Source: Xestospongia muta (lineage: Eukaryota > Porifera > Demospongiae > Haplosclerida > Petrosiidae). From it: 64,000 nucleotides of DNA. This document shows, in pieces, positions 22,396 through 37,300 of this stretch (positions within the stretch are counted from its first letter, which is position 1; every line of letters starts with the position of its first letter). Where the stretch lies: assembly GCA_963693285.1 (NCBI GenBank), contig OY848931.1:3195644-3259643 (forward strand). Reading direction: 5' to 3'. The notes beneath the pieces are model-generated. The model was given only the letters and a program-made list of their open reading frames with translations, was not told where the DNA came from and did not search any database. The position numbers were made by a program, and so were the translations under genes.

Positions 22396-25300
22396 ATGGC
22401 CAAAGGCTCCACTCTTACATTTATGGTGACCTATGTCATCGTGCTGCTCAACATCCAGTTTTGGAGTTGGTAAGTTGTAACTTATTATCATTATATATAT
22501 ACATTATAGCGGAGTATTTTCTATGCTGAAGTAACTGGACAAACTGAGAACCTTCTCTAAAAGCAGAGTGTCCATGTCCTGATCACCTTTACTCATTAGC
22601 TGATCGCAAACCTGTAACAGATTTCTATTTGTATATGTGGCAAACGTTTTGTTTATCCTTGGTTGTATTTTAGCTCGCAATTGCGAATCAGAAGCTAAAC
22701 TAACTTTACTGCCAAATTTGGAAGGTGCAAATACTCTATCAACGAGTACTCATAAGCTATAACAACGTGATAGTGATGTCTATCCCACGTTTACATGATG
22801 CTATCTATACAGCATGGTAGAGCAACGTTATAAAATAATTAACTTATCAAACTTCAAAGTTGTAGGAGTGTAATAAATTAATGCAAATAAATATTAGTAG
22901 GTTGTCCTGATGCATTGCTGTGAAGTATCATGTGTCATCAATTTAAACTTAAGAGAGACAAATTAATTAGGGAGTAGACGATCAATCACAATAGTTCTGA
23001 GCTTGTAAAGAAGGATCAATACAGTGATACAATGTAAATTAAGACAGTGTATCAGTAAGTACTGCACTCTCTTAACGAGGCTTAATTGACAGAGAGTTTT
23101 AGTTATCAACACTGGTACCCGTGATTTTGGTTCAAAATACATGTACCAAAGTTCTGTTTAATTAATATATCTTTGCATATAGCAATGGACAGTTGATTGC
23201 ATGATATTACCTTTATATATAATGCTTACTTCAAACTCATAATGGTTTGTGTTGCATTATTTCATCAGGCTTTACTTGGAATTTGGTAATATTAATCTAG
23301 TCAGACTCTTTCAAATTAAGGGATTTATTATGCCGTGTTAAGCAACATACATATCAGTATTTATACATAATTCTTGTATAGGTATGGTGTCCTGGCCTGT
23401 TTACCAATACTACTAGTAATAGTGTTGTTACTCATTGATGCTGAGCATTCGAGTGAACAAATGCATAAAATTACTAAAGACACATTTCCACAGCCAGAAG
23501 AGGTAATCATACATCTCCTTTAATGTATATATTGTTGATTATAATTTTAGATTTTTTTTCATTTGATGGACGCTTCTGATAATGATGCTATACTTCTTGA
23601 AATGAAATATGTGGATAAAGGTAATGGTCATATGTAATAGATGAAGTACAATTCAAGTGTGTTTGTATTTGTGTAATTAATGGCCGACCAAGACATATGA
23701 TCAAGTATTTGATGTAGCATCTCATGCTCAATCATGTCTTTTGTGCATTAGTTTGCTAAAAGCACTGTATCTCATTTTAAATTTGCTTTAGAATTGTCTT
23801 TAACCTTAAAGTAGCCTTTACATTGTGACAAAGAAAGAAGTGATAAGTGCATTACTTCGAGACCACACTTCTATGCAGTATCAAGTTTTAAAGTGAATTA
23901 TGATCAATAGTAATACAGGCAATATCTTGATACATAATATTATCAAGCAATATATTGTGAACACAGCAACTTAAGTCAAAAGCAAATAATTGAAGTTGAT
24001 ATGAAATGCCATAATGGTAGATCTAACTATAATCTTAAAACTTTATATAATAGCTTTTGAAGCAGTTCACTCAAATTTGTAACATAACAACAATTGTTTC
24101 TTTTCTCTGTCTTACACATAAACCATCCTATTCCAAAGGGTTTTCCATCACGATTTAGCTTTCAAACTCAATTTATAATAAATTCAAAATTTCTTTAGCA
24201 TTTTAAAACTGTTCATGGTATAATAGTTAAAGCACTCACTAATCACAGATGCATTGATGTTTGATACACTTTCGAAGCATGATATGACATGTAAGAGGCA
24301 GTTACTTCAAGTGAAGTCTTCTCTGATTAGCATAAGTACATGGCTGTGGCTATATGCTAGGTCAGCTATTTCTTGAGTTTCAAGGTTTTGGTGACACTAA
24401 AGGCTACCCTATCACACACACATTTTAACAGGAACTCCACCATTCTGGCAATATTGAGTCAGGCTTTAATTTACTCATGGAAAGTGATAGTTCCCAGTAT
24501 TTAATCAAGGCAGGCATATAAGGCATTTATTAAAGTTGGCATTTAATCGAGGAGAGACAATATATGCCTTTTTATAAAAATTGTTGCATTAAGCACAGGA
24601 TATCAAATAGCATGTGCTAACCTGGTACACGTCCATATATTGTTAACATTCATATAATATACTCAAGCAAGAATTTATGAAAATCAAGTATCCATACAAT
24701 TTTCAACATCCTAAGCAGAGAGTTTTGATTTTACTATGGACAATTGAATGAAAGAAAAAGTTCAAGAAAAAGGACTGTTTGTTATAAATTATCTTTCCCT
24801 GTGTGTAAGAGACAATTTAAACACTCCTTCTGGGAAAACTCATAACAAATTAGTGCAGGACCACATTGACTTTTTGTGACATTTTTTAGCTTGTGTATAA
24901 TATGGATGTATGACTGTATGTACTGTGTATCATTGATGTCTTCCAAGCCTCTATACATGTAGTTCAATAATAGGATTTTATATAAAATGACATGTAAGAA
25001 TCTTTGAATTGGATATTTTTTTAGGTTCACAATGTATCATATTCATTGGAACCAGCTCTTGTGGTAAAGAAAGCCTGTCAGAAAAATTAAGGATGCATTT
25101 CCAGAATGAAAAGTATTTCCTTCATTCTGTTGTCTGCATGAGTAGTAGTGTGACATTACTTGATACGCTGAACAGCATTTTTAATTTTGGTGAACAACTA
25201 ATTAAATTTACAGATTCGTTCCAAGTAGCTATACTGGATGAAATCCAGGAGCAGACACATGAACTGATCAAAGAATGGAAAAGAAATAGAATTAAGGTAA

Positions 25301-28300
25301 CTTATAACAGTGCTTTACATTTGGAAGTACAATGTTTGTCCCACATAACGAAAGAAAACATTAAAACCATGTTTTCTCTAATAAAATACAAAGAGAACAA
25401 CACAGATGTATATTGTGTGAGTACATCCATCTCTTATCAGTCCCTCCAATTCTTTAATGATGGTAATGTACAGTTTAGAGTGCCAAACACCAAAAGTTTA
25501 AATAGCAAAATATTAATAGACGATGTCTTCATAAAAATAAACCCAGTCACACCTCCTATCTTGCATTGCAAAATTTCATATCTAGAAAATCAAATGACTG
25601 TGTTAGGAACAATGTTATTGTCTGAAAACAGACATGTTGACTCCATTATCATCGGGAGGCTTACATCAGATCTTAATCTAACTAGCATTGTTAGCACCAT
25701 TTCACACCAAGAGTTAGTAAAACCCACATCCTCACACATAATGTCCTTTGGGGAAGCTTTGGAAGTCTCAATGGCATTTAACATCACAAAACAATGTTTG
25801 TTGGTGGAAGGCGAAATCTCCAATCTAGGATTGGGAAGTCTCTTCTATCAGGCAGGAGGTGAAACCGAGGCAGGATATGCTCTTTCAGTTCAACTTAAGG
25901 ATTCTTTTCAGTTTCAACACTTATCTGAAAACCTCTCAGAAATTGACAAAGTCATAGATATCAAATGTGCTCATCTCCTAGCATTCTCTCTTCCAAACAA
26001 CTCATTGGACCAGATTGAAGAAATGCTTACTAATCTATTCTTAAGTGCTTTAGAAAAACATGAAGTTCACTCTGTTTGTGAAGGCAAGCAGATTGTATCT
26101 TTAAAAGCCTTCTTGAGTACAAAGGTACCAGAATATATGACGATTGATGTTTCCGAAAAATGTTCAGGTCTCTTCTTCATTGGTAAAGTTCTGGTAAAGA
26201 CTGAAAGTAGCCTGCTCAAACGATTGTCAGAAGTTAGTCAGTCAAAAGACAGGTTTGAGGTTGGTATATGGGTGACTACTGGTGAAAAAGAGACAACTAT
26301 GGAAATTTGTGGTGAGGTCTCTGAGCTGTCCCTAGGTTCAATTAATGTGGAAAAGGCCACGTTCAACTACAGCAAAAAAGAGTCAGGTACTTTGTTAAAT
26401 CTCTACTTTAGTGTGTCCTTTGAAGAGATTGGAGTTACCGGAGAAGGAACAATGTCACTTTGTGAGGACAAAGACCAAGACTGCATTGTCATTGGGAAGC
26501 TTTCATCAGATCTAAATCTGTCTAGCATTGTTGGCACTATTTCACATCAGGAGCTGGTAAAACCTACTCCTGAACACAGCATGTCCTTTGGGCCAGCCTT
26601 GGAAGTCTCAATGGCATTTAACATCACAAAAGAATGTTTGTTAGTGGAAGGCAAAATCTCCAATCTAGGATCGGGAAGCCTGTTCTATGAGAGAGGAGAC
26701 AAAAGGAAGGCAGGATATGTTCTTTCAGTTCAACTTGAGGACAATTTTAAGTTTGAACACCTGTCTGATAACCTCTCGGAAATTGACAAGCTTTTAGATA
26801 TCAAGTATGCTCATCTTCTAGCATTTTCTCTTCCAAACAATTCCTTCAACCAAATCAAGGAAATACTGACCAATTTATTCTCTAGTGCAATAGAAACACA
26901 CAAGTCTCATTCTGTTAGCAAAGACAAGCAAATTGTCTCTTTGAAAACCTTCTCTGATCTAAAGGTACCAGAAAGTATGACAACTGATGTTTCAAAGGAA
27001 TGTTCTGGCCTCCTATTTATTGGTAATGTCCTGGTGAAAACTGAAAGTGGCCTCCTCAAACGATTGTCTGATGTTAGTGAGTCTAACGACACCATTGATG
27101 TTGGTATGTGGGTAAATAGTGGTGAAAAAGAAATGACCCTGGAAATCTGTGGTGAAGTCTCGAAGCTGACTCTTGGTTCAATTACTGTTGAAAAGGCTAC
27201 ATTCAACTACAGCAAAAAAAAGTCAGGTACTTCGTTAAATCTCTACTTTAGCGTGTCCTTCGAAGAGATTGGAGTTACCGGAGAAGGAACAATGTCACTT
27301 TGTGAGGACAAAGACCAAGACTCCATTGTCATTGGGAAGCTTTCATCAGATCTAAATCTGTCTAGCATTGTTGGCACTATTTCACATCAGGAGCTGGTAA
27401 AACCCACTCCTGAACACAGCATGTCCTTTGGGCCAGCCTTGGAAGTCTCAATGGCATTTAACATCACAAAAGAATGTTTGTTAGTGGAAGGCAAAATCTC
27501 CAATCTAGGATCGGGAAGCCTGTTCTATGAGAGAGGAGACAAAAGGAAGGCAGGATATGCTCTTTCAGTTCAACTTGAGGACAATTTTAAGTTTGAACAC
27601 CTGTCTGATAACCTCTCGGAAATTGACAAGCTTTTAGATATCAAGTATGCTCATCTTCTAGCATTTTCTCTTCCAAACAATTCCTTCAACCAAATCAAGG
27701 AAATACTGACCAATTTATTCTCTAGTGCAATAGAAACACACAAGTCTCATTCTGTTAGCGAAGACAAGCAAATTGTCTCTTTGAAAGCCTTCTCTGATCT
27801 AAAGGTACCAGAAAGTATGACAACTGATGTTTCAAAGGAATGTTCTGGCCTCCTATTTATTGGTAATGTCCTGGTGAAAACTGAAAGTGGCCTCCTCAAA
27901 CGATTGTCTGATGTTAGTGAGTCTAACGACACCATTGATGTTGGTATTTGGGTAAATAGTGGTGAAAAAGAGATGACCCTGGAAATCTGTGGTGAAGTCT
28001 CGAAGCTGACTCTTAGTTCAATTACTGTTGAAAAGGCTACATTCAACTACAGCAAAAAAGAGTCAGGTACTTCGTTAAATCTCTACTTTAGTGTGTCCTT
28101 CGAAGAGATTGGAGTTACCGGAGAAGGAACAATGTCACTGTGTGAGGACAAAGACCAAGACTCCATTGTCATTGGGAAGCTTTCATCAGATCTAAATCTG
28201 TCTAGCATTGTTGGCACTATTTCACATCAGGAGCTGGTAAAACCCACTCCTGAACACAGCATGTCCTTTGGGCCAGCCTTGGAAGTCTCAATGGCATTTA

Positions 28301-31300
28301 ACATCACAAAAGAATGTTTGTTAGTGGAAGGCAAAATCTCCAATCTAGGATCGGGAAGCCTGTTCTATGAGAGAGGAGACAAAAGGAAGGCAGGATATGC
28401 TCTTTCAGTTCAACTTGAGGACAATTTTAAGTTTGAACACCTGTCTGATAACCTCTCGGAAATTGACAAGCTTTTAGATATCAAGTATGCTCGTCTTCTA
28501 GCATATTCTCTTCCAAACAATTCCTTCAACCAAATCAAGGAAATACTGACCAATTTATTCTCTAGTGCAATAGAAACACACAAGTCTCATTCTGTTAGCG
28601 AAGACAAGCAAATTGTCTCTTTGAAAACCTTCTCTGATCTAAAGGTACCAGAAAGTATGACAACTGATGTTTCAAAGGAATGTTCTGGCCTCCTATTTAT
28701 TGGTAATGTCCTGGTGAAAACTGAAAGTGGCCTCCTCAAACGATTGTCTGATGTTAGTGAGTCTAACGACACCATTGATGTTGGTATGTGGGTAAATAGT
28801 GGTGAAAAAGAGATGACTGTGGAAATCTGTGGTGAAGTCTCGAAGCTGACTCTTGGTTCAATTACTGTTGAAAAGGCTACATTCAACTACAGCAAAAAAA
28901 AGTCAGGTACTTCGTTAAATCTCTACTTTAGTGTGTCCTTCGAAGAGATTGGAGTTACCGGAGAAGGAACAATGTCACTGTGTGAGGACAAAGACCAAGA
29001 CTCCATTGTCATTGGGAAGCTTTCATCAGATCTAAATCTGTCTAGCATTGTTGGCACTATTTCACATCAGGAGCTGGTAAAACCCACTCCTGAACACAGC
29101 ATGTCCTTTGGGCCAGCCTTGGAAGTCTCAATGGCATTTAACATCACAAAAGAATGTTTGTTAGTGGAAGGCAAAATCTCCAATCTAGGATCGGGAAGCC
29201 TGTTCTATAAGAGAGAAGACAAAAGGAAGGCAGGATATGCTCTTTCAGTTCAACTTGAGGACAATTTTAAGTTTGAACACCTGTCTGATAACCTCTCGGA
29301 AATTGACAAGCTTTTAGATATCAAGTATGCTCATCTTCTAGCATTTTCTCTTCCAAACAATTCCTTCAACCAAATCAAGGAAATACTGACCAATTTATTC
29401 TCTAGTGCAATAGAAACACACAAGTCTCATTCTGTTAGCAAAGACAAGCAAATTGTCTCTTTGAAAACCTTCTCTGATCTAAAGGTACCAGAAAGTATGA
29501 CAACTGATGTTTCAAAGGAATGTTCTGGCCTCCTATTTATTGGTAATGTCCTGGTGAAAACTGAAAGTGGCCTCCTCAAACGATTGTCTGATGTTAGTGA
29601 GTCTAACGACACCATTGATGTTGGTATGTGGGTAAATAGTGGTGAAAAAGAAATGACCCTGGAAATCTGTGGTGAAGTCTCGAAGCTGACTCTTGGTTCA
29701 ATTACTGTTGAAAAGGCTACATTCAACTACAGCAAAAAAAAGTCAGGTACTTCGTTAAATCTCTACTTTAGCGTGTCCTTCGAAGAGATTGGAGTTACCG
29801 GAGAAGGAACAATGTCACTTTGTGAGGACAAAGACCAAGACTCCATTGTCATTGGGAAGCTTTCATCAGATCTAAATCTGTCTAGCATTGTTGGCACTAT
29901 TTCACATCAGGAGCTGGTAAAACCCACTCCTGAACACAGCATGTCCTTTGGGCCAGCCTTGGAAGTCTCAATGGCATTTAACATCACAAAAGAATGTTTG
30001 TTAGTGGAAGGCAAAATCTCCAATCTAGGATCGGGAAGCCTGTTCTATGAGAGAGGAGACAAAAGGAAGGCAGGATATGCTCTTTCAGTTCAACTTGAGG
30101 ACAATTTTAAGTTTGAACACCTGTCTGATAACCTCTCGGAAATTGACAAGCTTTTAGATATCAAGTATGCTCATCTTCTAGCATTTTCTCTTCCAAACAA
30201 TTCCTTCAACCAAATCAAGGAAATACTGACCAATTTATTCTCTAGTGCAATAGAAACACACAAGTCTCATTCTGTTAGCGAAGACAAGCAAATTGTCTCT
30301 TTGAAAGCCTTCTCTGATCTAAAGGTACCAGAAAGTATGACAACTGATGTTTCAAAGGAATGTTCTGGCCTCCTATTTATTGGTAATGTCCTGGTGAAAA
30401 CTGAAAGTGGCCTCCTCAAACGATTGTCTGATGTTAGTGAGTCTAACGACACCATTGATGTTGGTATTTGGGTAAATAGTGGTGAAAAAGAGATGACCCT
30501 GGAAATCTGTGGTGAAGTCTCGAAGCTGACTCTTAGTTCAATTACTGTTGAAAAGGCTACATTCAACTACAGCAAAAAAGAGTCAGGTACTTCGTTAAAT
30601 CTCTACTTTAGTGTGTCCTTCGAAGAGATTGGAGTTACCGGAGAAGGAACAATGTCACTGTGTGAGGACAAAGACCAAGACTCCATTGTCATTGGGAAGC
30701 TTTCATCAGATCTAAATCTGTCTAGCATTGTTGGCACTATTTCACATCAGGAGCTGGTAAAACCCACTCCTGAACACAGCATGTCCTTTGGGCCAGCCTT
30801 GGAAGTCTCAATGGCATTTAACATCACAAAAGAATGTTTGTTAGTGGAAGGCAAAATCTCCAATCTAGGATCGGGAAGCCTGTTCTATGAGAGAGGAGAC
30901 AAAAGGAAGGCAGGATATGCTCTTTCAGTTCAACTTGAGGACAATTTTAAGTTTGAACACCTGTCTGATAACCTCTCGGAAATTGACAAGCTTTTAGATA
31001 TCAAGTATGCTCATCTTCTAGCATTTTCTCTTCCAAACAATTCCTTCAACCAAATCAAGGAAATACTGACCAATTTATTCTCTAGTGCAATAGAAACACA
31101 CAAGTCTCATTCTGTTAGCGAAGACAAGCAAATTGTCTCTTTGAAAGCCTTCTCTGATCTAAAGGTACCAGAAAGTATGACAACTGATGTTTCAAAGGAA
31201 TGTTCTGGCCTCCTATTTATTGGTAATGTCCTGGTGAAAACTGAAAGTGGCCTCCTCAAACGATTGTCTGATGTTAGTGAGTCTAACGACACCATTGATG

Positions 31301-34300
31301 TTGGTATTTGGGTAAATAGTGGTGAAAAAGAGATGACCCTGGAAATCTGTGGTGAAGTCTCGAAGCTGACTCTTGGCTCAATTACTGTTGAAAAGGCTAC
31401 ATTCAACTACAGCAAAAAAGAGTCAGGTACTTCGTTAAATCTCTACTTTAGTGTGTCCTTCGAAGAGATTGGAGTTACCGGAGAAGGAACAATGTCACTG
31501 TGTGAGGACAAAGACCAAGACTCCATTGTCATTGGGAAGCTTTCATCAGATCTAAATCTGTCTAGCATTGTTGGCACTATTTCACATCAGGAGTTGGTAA
31601 AACCTACTCCTGAACACAGCATGTCCTTTGGGGCAGCCTTGGAAGTCTCAATGGCATTTAACATCACAAAAGAATGTTTGTTAGTGGAAGGCAAAATCTC
31701 CAATCTAGGATCGGGAAGCCTGTTCTATGAGAGAGGAGACAAAAGGAAGGCAGGATATGCTCTTTCAGTTCAACTTGAGGACAATTTTAAGTTTGAACAC
31801 CTGTCTGATAACCTCTCGGAAATCGACAAGCTTTTAGATATCAAGTATGCTCATCTTCTAGCATTTTCTCTTCCAAACAATTCTTTCAACCAAATTAAGG
31901 AAATACTGACTAATTTATTCTCTAGTGCAATAGAAACACACAAGTCTCATTCTGTTAGCGAAGACAAGCAAATTGTCTCTTTGAAAGCCTTCTCTGATCT
32001 AAAGGTACCAGAAAGTATGACAACTGATGTTTCAAAGGAATGTTCTGGCCTCCTATTTATTGGTAATGTCCTGGTGAAAACTGAAAGTGGCCTCCTCAAA
32101 CGATTGTCTGATGTTAGTGAGTCTAACGACACCATTGATGTTGGTATGTGGGTAAATAGTGGTGAAAAAGAAATGACCCTGGAAATCTGTGGTGAAGTCT
32201 CGAAGCTGACTCTTGGTTCAATTACTGTTGAAAAGGCTACATTCAACTACAGCAAAAAAAAGTCAGGTACTTCGTTAAATCTCTACTTTAGTGTGTCCTT
32301 CGAAGAGATTGGAGTTACCGGAGAAGGAACAATGTCACTGTGTGAGGACAAAGACCAAGACTCCATTGTCATTGGGAAGCTTTCATCAGATCTAAATCTG
32401 TCTAGCATTGTTGGCACTATTTCACATCAGGAGCTGGTAAAACCCACTCCTGAACACAGCATGTCCTTTGGGCCAGCCTTGGAAGTCTCAATGGCATTTA
32501 ACATCACAAAAGAATGTTTGTTAGTGGAAGGCAAAATCTCCAATCTAGGATCGGGAAGCCTGTTCTATGAGAGAGGAGACAAAAGGAAGGCAGGATATGC
32601 TCTTTCAGTTCAACTTGAGGACAATTTTAAGTTTGAACACCTGTCTGATAACCTCTCGGAAATTGACAAGCTTTTAGATATCAAGTATGCTCGTCTTCTA
32701 GCATATTCTCTTCCAAACAATTCCTTCAACCAAATCAAGGAAATACTGACCAATTTATTCTCTAGTGCAATAGAAACACACAAGTCTCATTCTGTTAGCG
32801 AAGACAAGCAAATTGTCTCTTTGAAAGCCTTCTCTGATCTAAAGGTACCAGAAAGTATGACAACTGATATTTCAAAGGAATGTTCTGGCCTCCTATTTAT
32901 TGGTAATGTCCTGGTGAAAACTGAAAGTGGCCTCCTCAAACGATTGTCTGATGTTAGTGAGTCTAACGACACCATTGATGTTGGTATGTGGGTAAATAGT
33001 GGTGAAAAAGAGATGACTGTGGAAATCTGTGGTGAAGTCTCGAAGCTGACTCTTGGTTCAATTACTGTTGAAAAGGCTACATTCAACTACAGCAAAAAAA
33101 AGTCAGGTACTTCGTTAAATCTCTACTTTAGTGTGTCCTTCGAAGAGATTGGAGTTACCGGAGAAGGAACAATGTCACTGTGTGAGGACAAAGACCAAGA
33201 CTCCATTGTCATTGGGAAGCTTTCATCAGATCTAAATCTGTCTAGCATTGTTGGCACTATTTCACATCAGGAGCTGGTAAAACCCACTCCTGAACACAGC
33301 ATGTCCTTTGGGCCAGCCTTGGAAGTCTCAATGGCATTTAACATCACAAAAGAATGTTTGTTAGTGGAAGGCAAAATCTCCAATCTAGGATCGGGAAGCC
33401 TGTTCTATGAGAGAGGAGACAAAAGGAAGGCAGGATATGCTCTTTCAGTTCAACTTGAGGACAATTTTAAGTTTGAACACCTGTCTGATAACCTCTCGGA
33501 AATTGACAAGCTTTTAGATATCAAGTATGCTCATCTTCTAGCATTTTCTCTTCCAAACAATTCCTTCAACCAAATCAAGGAAATACTGACCAATTTATTC
33601 TCTAGTGCAATAGAAACACACAAGTCTCATTCTGTTAGCGAAGACAAGCAAATTGTCTCTTTGAAAGCCTTCTCTGATCTAAAGGTACCAGAAAGTATGA
33701 CAACTGATGTTTCAAAGGAATGTTCTGGCCTCCTATTTATTGGTAATGTCCTGGTGAAAACTGAAAGTGGCCTCCTCAAACGATTGTCTGATGTTAGTGA
33801 GTCTAACGACACCATTGATGTTGGTATTTGGGTAAATAGTGGTGAAAAAGAGATGACCCTGGAAATCTGTGGTGAAGTCTCGAAGCTGACTCTTGGCTCA
33901 ATTACTGTTGAAAAGGCTACATTCAACTACAGCAAAAAAGAGTCAGGTACTTCGTTAAATCTCTACTTTAGTGTGTCCTTCGAAGAGATTGGAGTTACCG
34001 GAGAAGGAACAATGTCACTGTGTGAGGACAAAGACCAAGACTCCATTGTCATTGGGAAGCTTTCATCAGATCTAAATCTGTCTAGCATTGTTGGCACTAT
34101 TTCACATCAGGAGTTGGTAAAACCTACTCCTGAACACAGCATGTCCTTTGGGGCAGCCTTGGAAGTCTCAATGGCATTTAACATCACAAAAGAATGTTTG
34201 TTAGTGGAAGGCAAAATCTCCAATCTAGGATCGGGAAGCCTGTTCTATGAGAGAGGAGACAAAAGGAAGGCAGGATATGCTCTTTCAGTTCAACTTGAGG

Positions 34301-37300
34301 ACAATTTTAAGTTTGAACACCTGTCTGATAACCTCTCGGAAATCGACAAGCTTTTAGATATCAAGTATGCTCATCTTCTAGCATTTTCTCTTCCAAACAA
34401 TTCTTTCAACCAAATCAAGGAAATACTGACTAATTTATTCTCTAGTGCAATAGAAACACACAAGTCTCATTCTGTTAGCGAAGACAAGCAAATTGTCTCT
34501 TTGAAAGCCTTCTCTGATCTAAAGGTACCAAAAAGTATGACAACTGATGTTTCAAAGGAATGTTCTGGCCTCCTATTTATTGGTAATGTCCTGGTGAAAA
34601 CTGAAAGTGGCCTCCTCAAACGATTGTCTGATGTTAGTGAGTCTAACGACACCATTGATGTTGGTATGTGGGTAAATAGTGGTGAAAAAGAAATGACCCT
34701 GGAAATCTGTGGTGAAGTCTCGAAGCTGACTCTTGGTTCAATTACTGTTGAAAAGGCTACATTCAACTACAGCAAAAAAGAGTCAGGTACTTCGTTAAAT
34801 CTCTACTTTAGTGTGTCCTTCGAAGAGATTGGAGTTACCGGAGAAGGAACAATGTCACTGTGTGAGGACAAGGACCAAGACTCCATTGTCATTGGGAAGC
34901 TTTCATCAGATCTAAATCTGTCTAGCATTGTTGGCACTATTTCACATCAGGAGCTGGTAAAACCCACTCCTGAACACAGCATGTCCTTTGGGCCAGCCTT
35001 GGAAGTCTCAATGGCATTTAACATCACAAAAGAATGTTTGTTAGTGGAAGGCAAAATCTCCAATCTAGGATTGGGAAGTCTGTTCTATGAGAGAGGAGAT
35101 AAAAGCAAGTCAGGATATGCTCTTTCAGTTCAACTTGAGGACAATTTTAAGTTTGAACACCTCTCTCATAACCTCTTAGAAATCGACAAGCTTTTAGATG
35201 TCAAGAACGCTCATCTTCTAGCATTCTCACTTCCAAACAAAACCTTCAACCACATCGACGAATTACCGACCACTCTGTTCACAAGTGCTATAGAAGCTCA
35301 CAAGTCTCATTCTGATAGTGAAGACAAGCAAGTTGTGTCTTTGAAGGCCTTCTCTGATTTTAAGGTATCAGAAAATATGACAACTGATGTTTCAAGGGAA
35401 TGTTCTGGCCTCCTATTTATTGGTAAAGTCCTAGTGAAAACTGAAAGTGGCCTCCTGAAACGACTGTCTGATGTTAGTGAGTCTAACGATACCATTGATG
35501 TTAGTATGTGGGTAAATAGTGGTGAAAAAGAGATGACCATGGAAATCTGTGGTGAGGTGTCACAGTTGTCCCTTGGCTCAATTACTGTTGAGAAGGCTAT
35601 GTTTAACTATAGCAAAAACGAGTCAAATGCTTCCTTAAATCTCTACTTTAGTGTGTCCTTTGAAGAAATTGGTGTGACTGCAGAAGGAGCAATGTTGCTA
35701 TCTGATAGTGAGTGTGATTCATTCTTTAATGGTCATATCACTTCACATGTTAATTTGACTACTATAACTGATGCTTTCCTTGATAAAGATGCATTCAATT
35801 TGTTTGATAAACATGAATTTTCATTTGAGTCTGCTTCAATTCTGATGAACACAACAAAGTCTACTGTATTTGTGGAAGGTTGTGTTACTAATTTAGGAAC
35901 TGGTGGTTTGTTCATTGACCTGAATAGTAAAGGGTTTGCATTGTCTCTGTCACTTGATAAAGGATTTCAATTTTCAAGTCTAAGTGACACTCTTACACAA
36001 GTAGACAATTTACTGAAAATAAAATCTGCCGAAATGTTAATGTATTGCATGCAGAATTCATCTGCTAATGGTGTTATCAAAAATATTGCAAAATCTTTCC
36101 CTGATTTATTAAACCCTCCATCTTTAAATACTTTTGCAGACCCCGAAGTTTCACTACCTTCAGATTCATTTGGCTTATTCTTATTCTGTCATGTCGATAT
36201 TATGAAGCATAGTCCTCTAAGTAAATTACAAGAGATAGCGGGGACTCCATTGATTGACATGAAATTTGGAATTAGTGTTACTAAAGAGAAAAACGACAAA
36301 ACACCAAAACTTGAATTATATGGTGATGTTGCTGACTTTTCTCTTACTAAAGACATCCACATCAACAAAGCAGTTGCCCAGTACATATGGGAAAAAGATC
36401 GTCAGTCCTTTTACCTAAGTTGTTCAGTTTCCTTCAATAGCTTTCAGATAAAGGGTGAAATGTATATTTCAGAAGAAAGTGTTATTATTGGAACACTCGA
36501 ATCTGATCTACCTCTTTCCAGTGCTACAAAATTTGGCAATAAAAGTACTACTGAGTTTACTGATCTTGCACCTACCAACATACGTACGTTATCCCTAACA
36601 TCAGCCAAAGTAGCTTTCAACATGTCAAAACCTTGTATGTTGATAGATGGTAGTATTGAGGGCTTGGGATCAGGAAGCATGTTCATTGAAAGGGGAACAA
36701 ACAAAGATCCAAACTTTGTCTTATCCGTTCAAGTTAAGAACTTCAAATTCTCAAGCCTATCTGATGCTGGCATGTTCACTGAAATTGACAACTTAATACA
36801 AATTAATTCAGCAGAACTTCTTGTTTATTCTCTCCCTGAGTGTTCACTTAAGACCCTGAATGATAAAATTGCTGACATCTTTCAAGCGACTTTAGAAAGT
36901 CATAAGGACAAGACATCTCTACCTTCTCTCAATTTATATTCATCTTCTCATTTAGAATTACTAGAAAAGTCAGAAGGTTCAGGTGTAATTCTAACAGGAG
37001 CTCTTTCCTTCTCTGAAAAAAGCTTTTTCCATGGATTGAAAGAAATCACTGACACTTCATCTCTGAATGAGATACAAATTGGTGTTAGTATCAGCAAAGG
37101 AAACTTGAAGAATGCAAAGCCAAAGTTGATATTCTGTGGCCATCTGTCAGAATGGTTGTTGACAGAAAATGATGACATTAAAGTGAACAATCTTATGTTC
37201 CTCTATACATGGGAAAAAGGGAAGCAGCACTTGTCAGCAAAAGGAAAGGTTTCTATAGCAGTAGGCAGTGGCAGACTTTGTGTTGATGCTGAACTTGAAA

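Noticed and set aside
26907..35540. A ladder of minus-strand ORFs of about 99 aa every 840 bp
   Set aside because: They are antisense shadows of the tandem coding repeat and share its exact period. The plus-strand frame is open for 15.8 kb.
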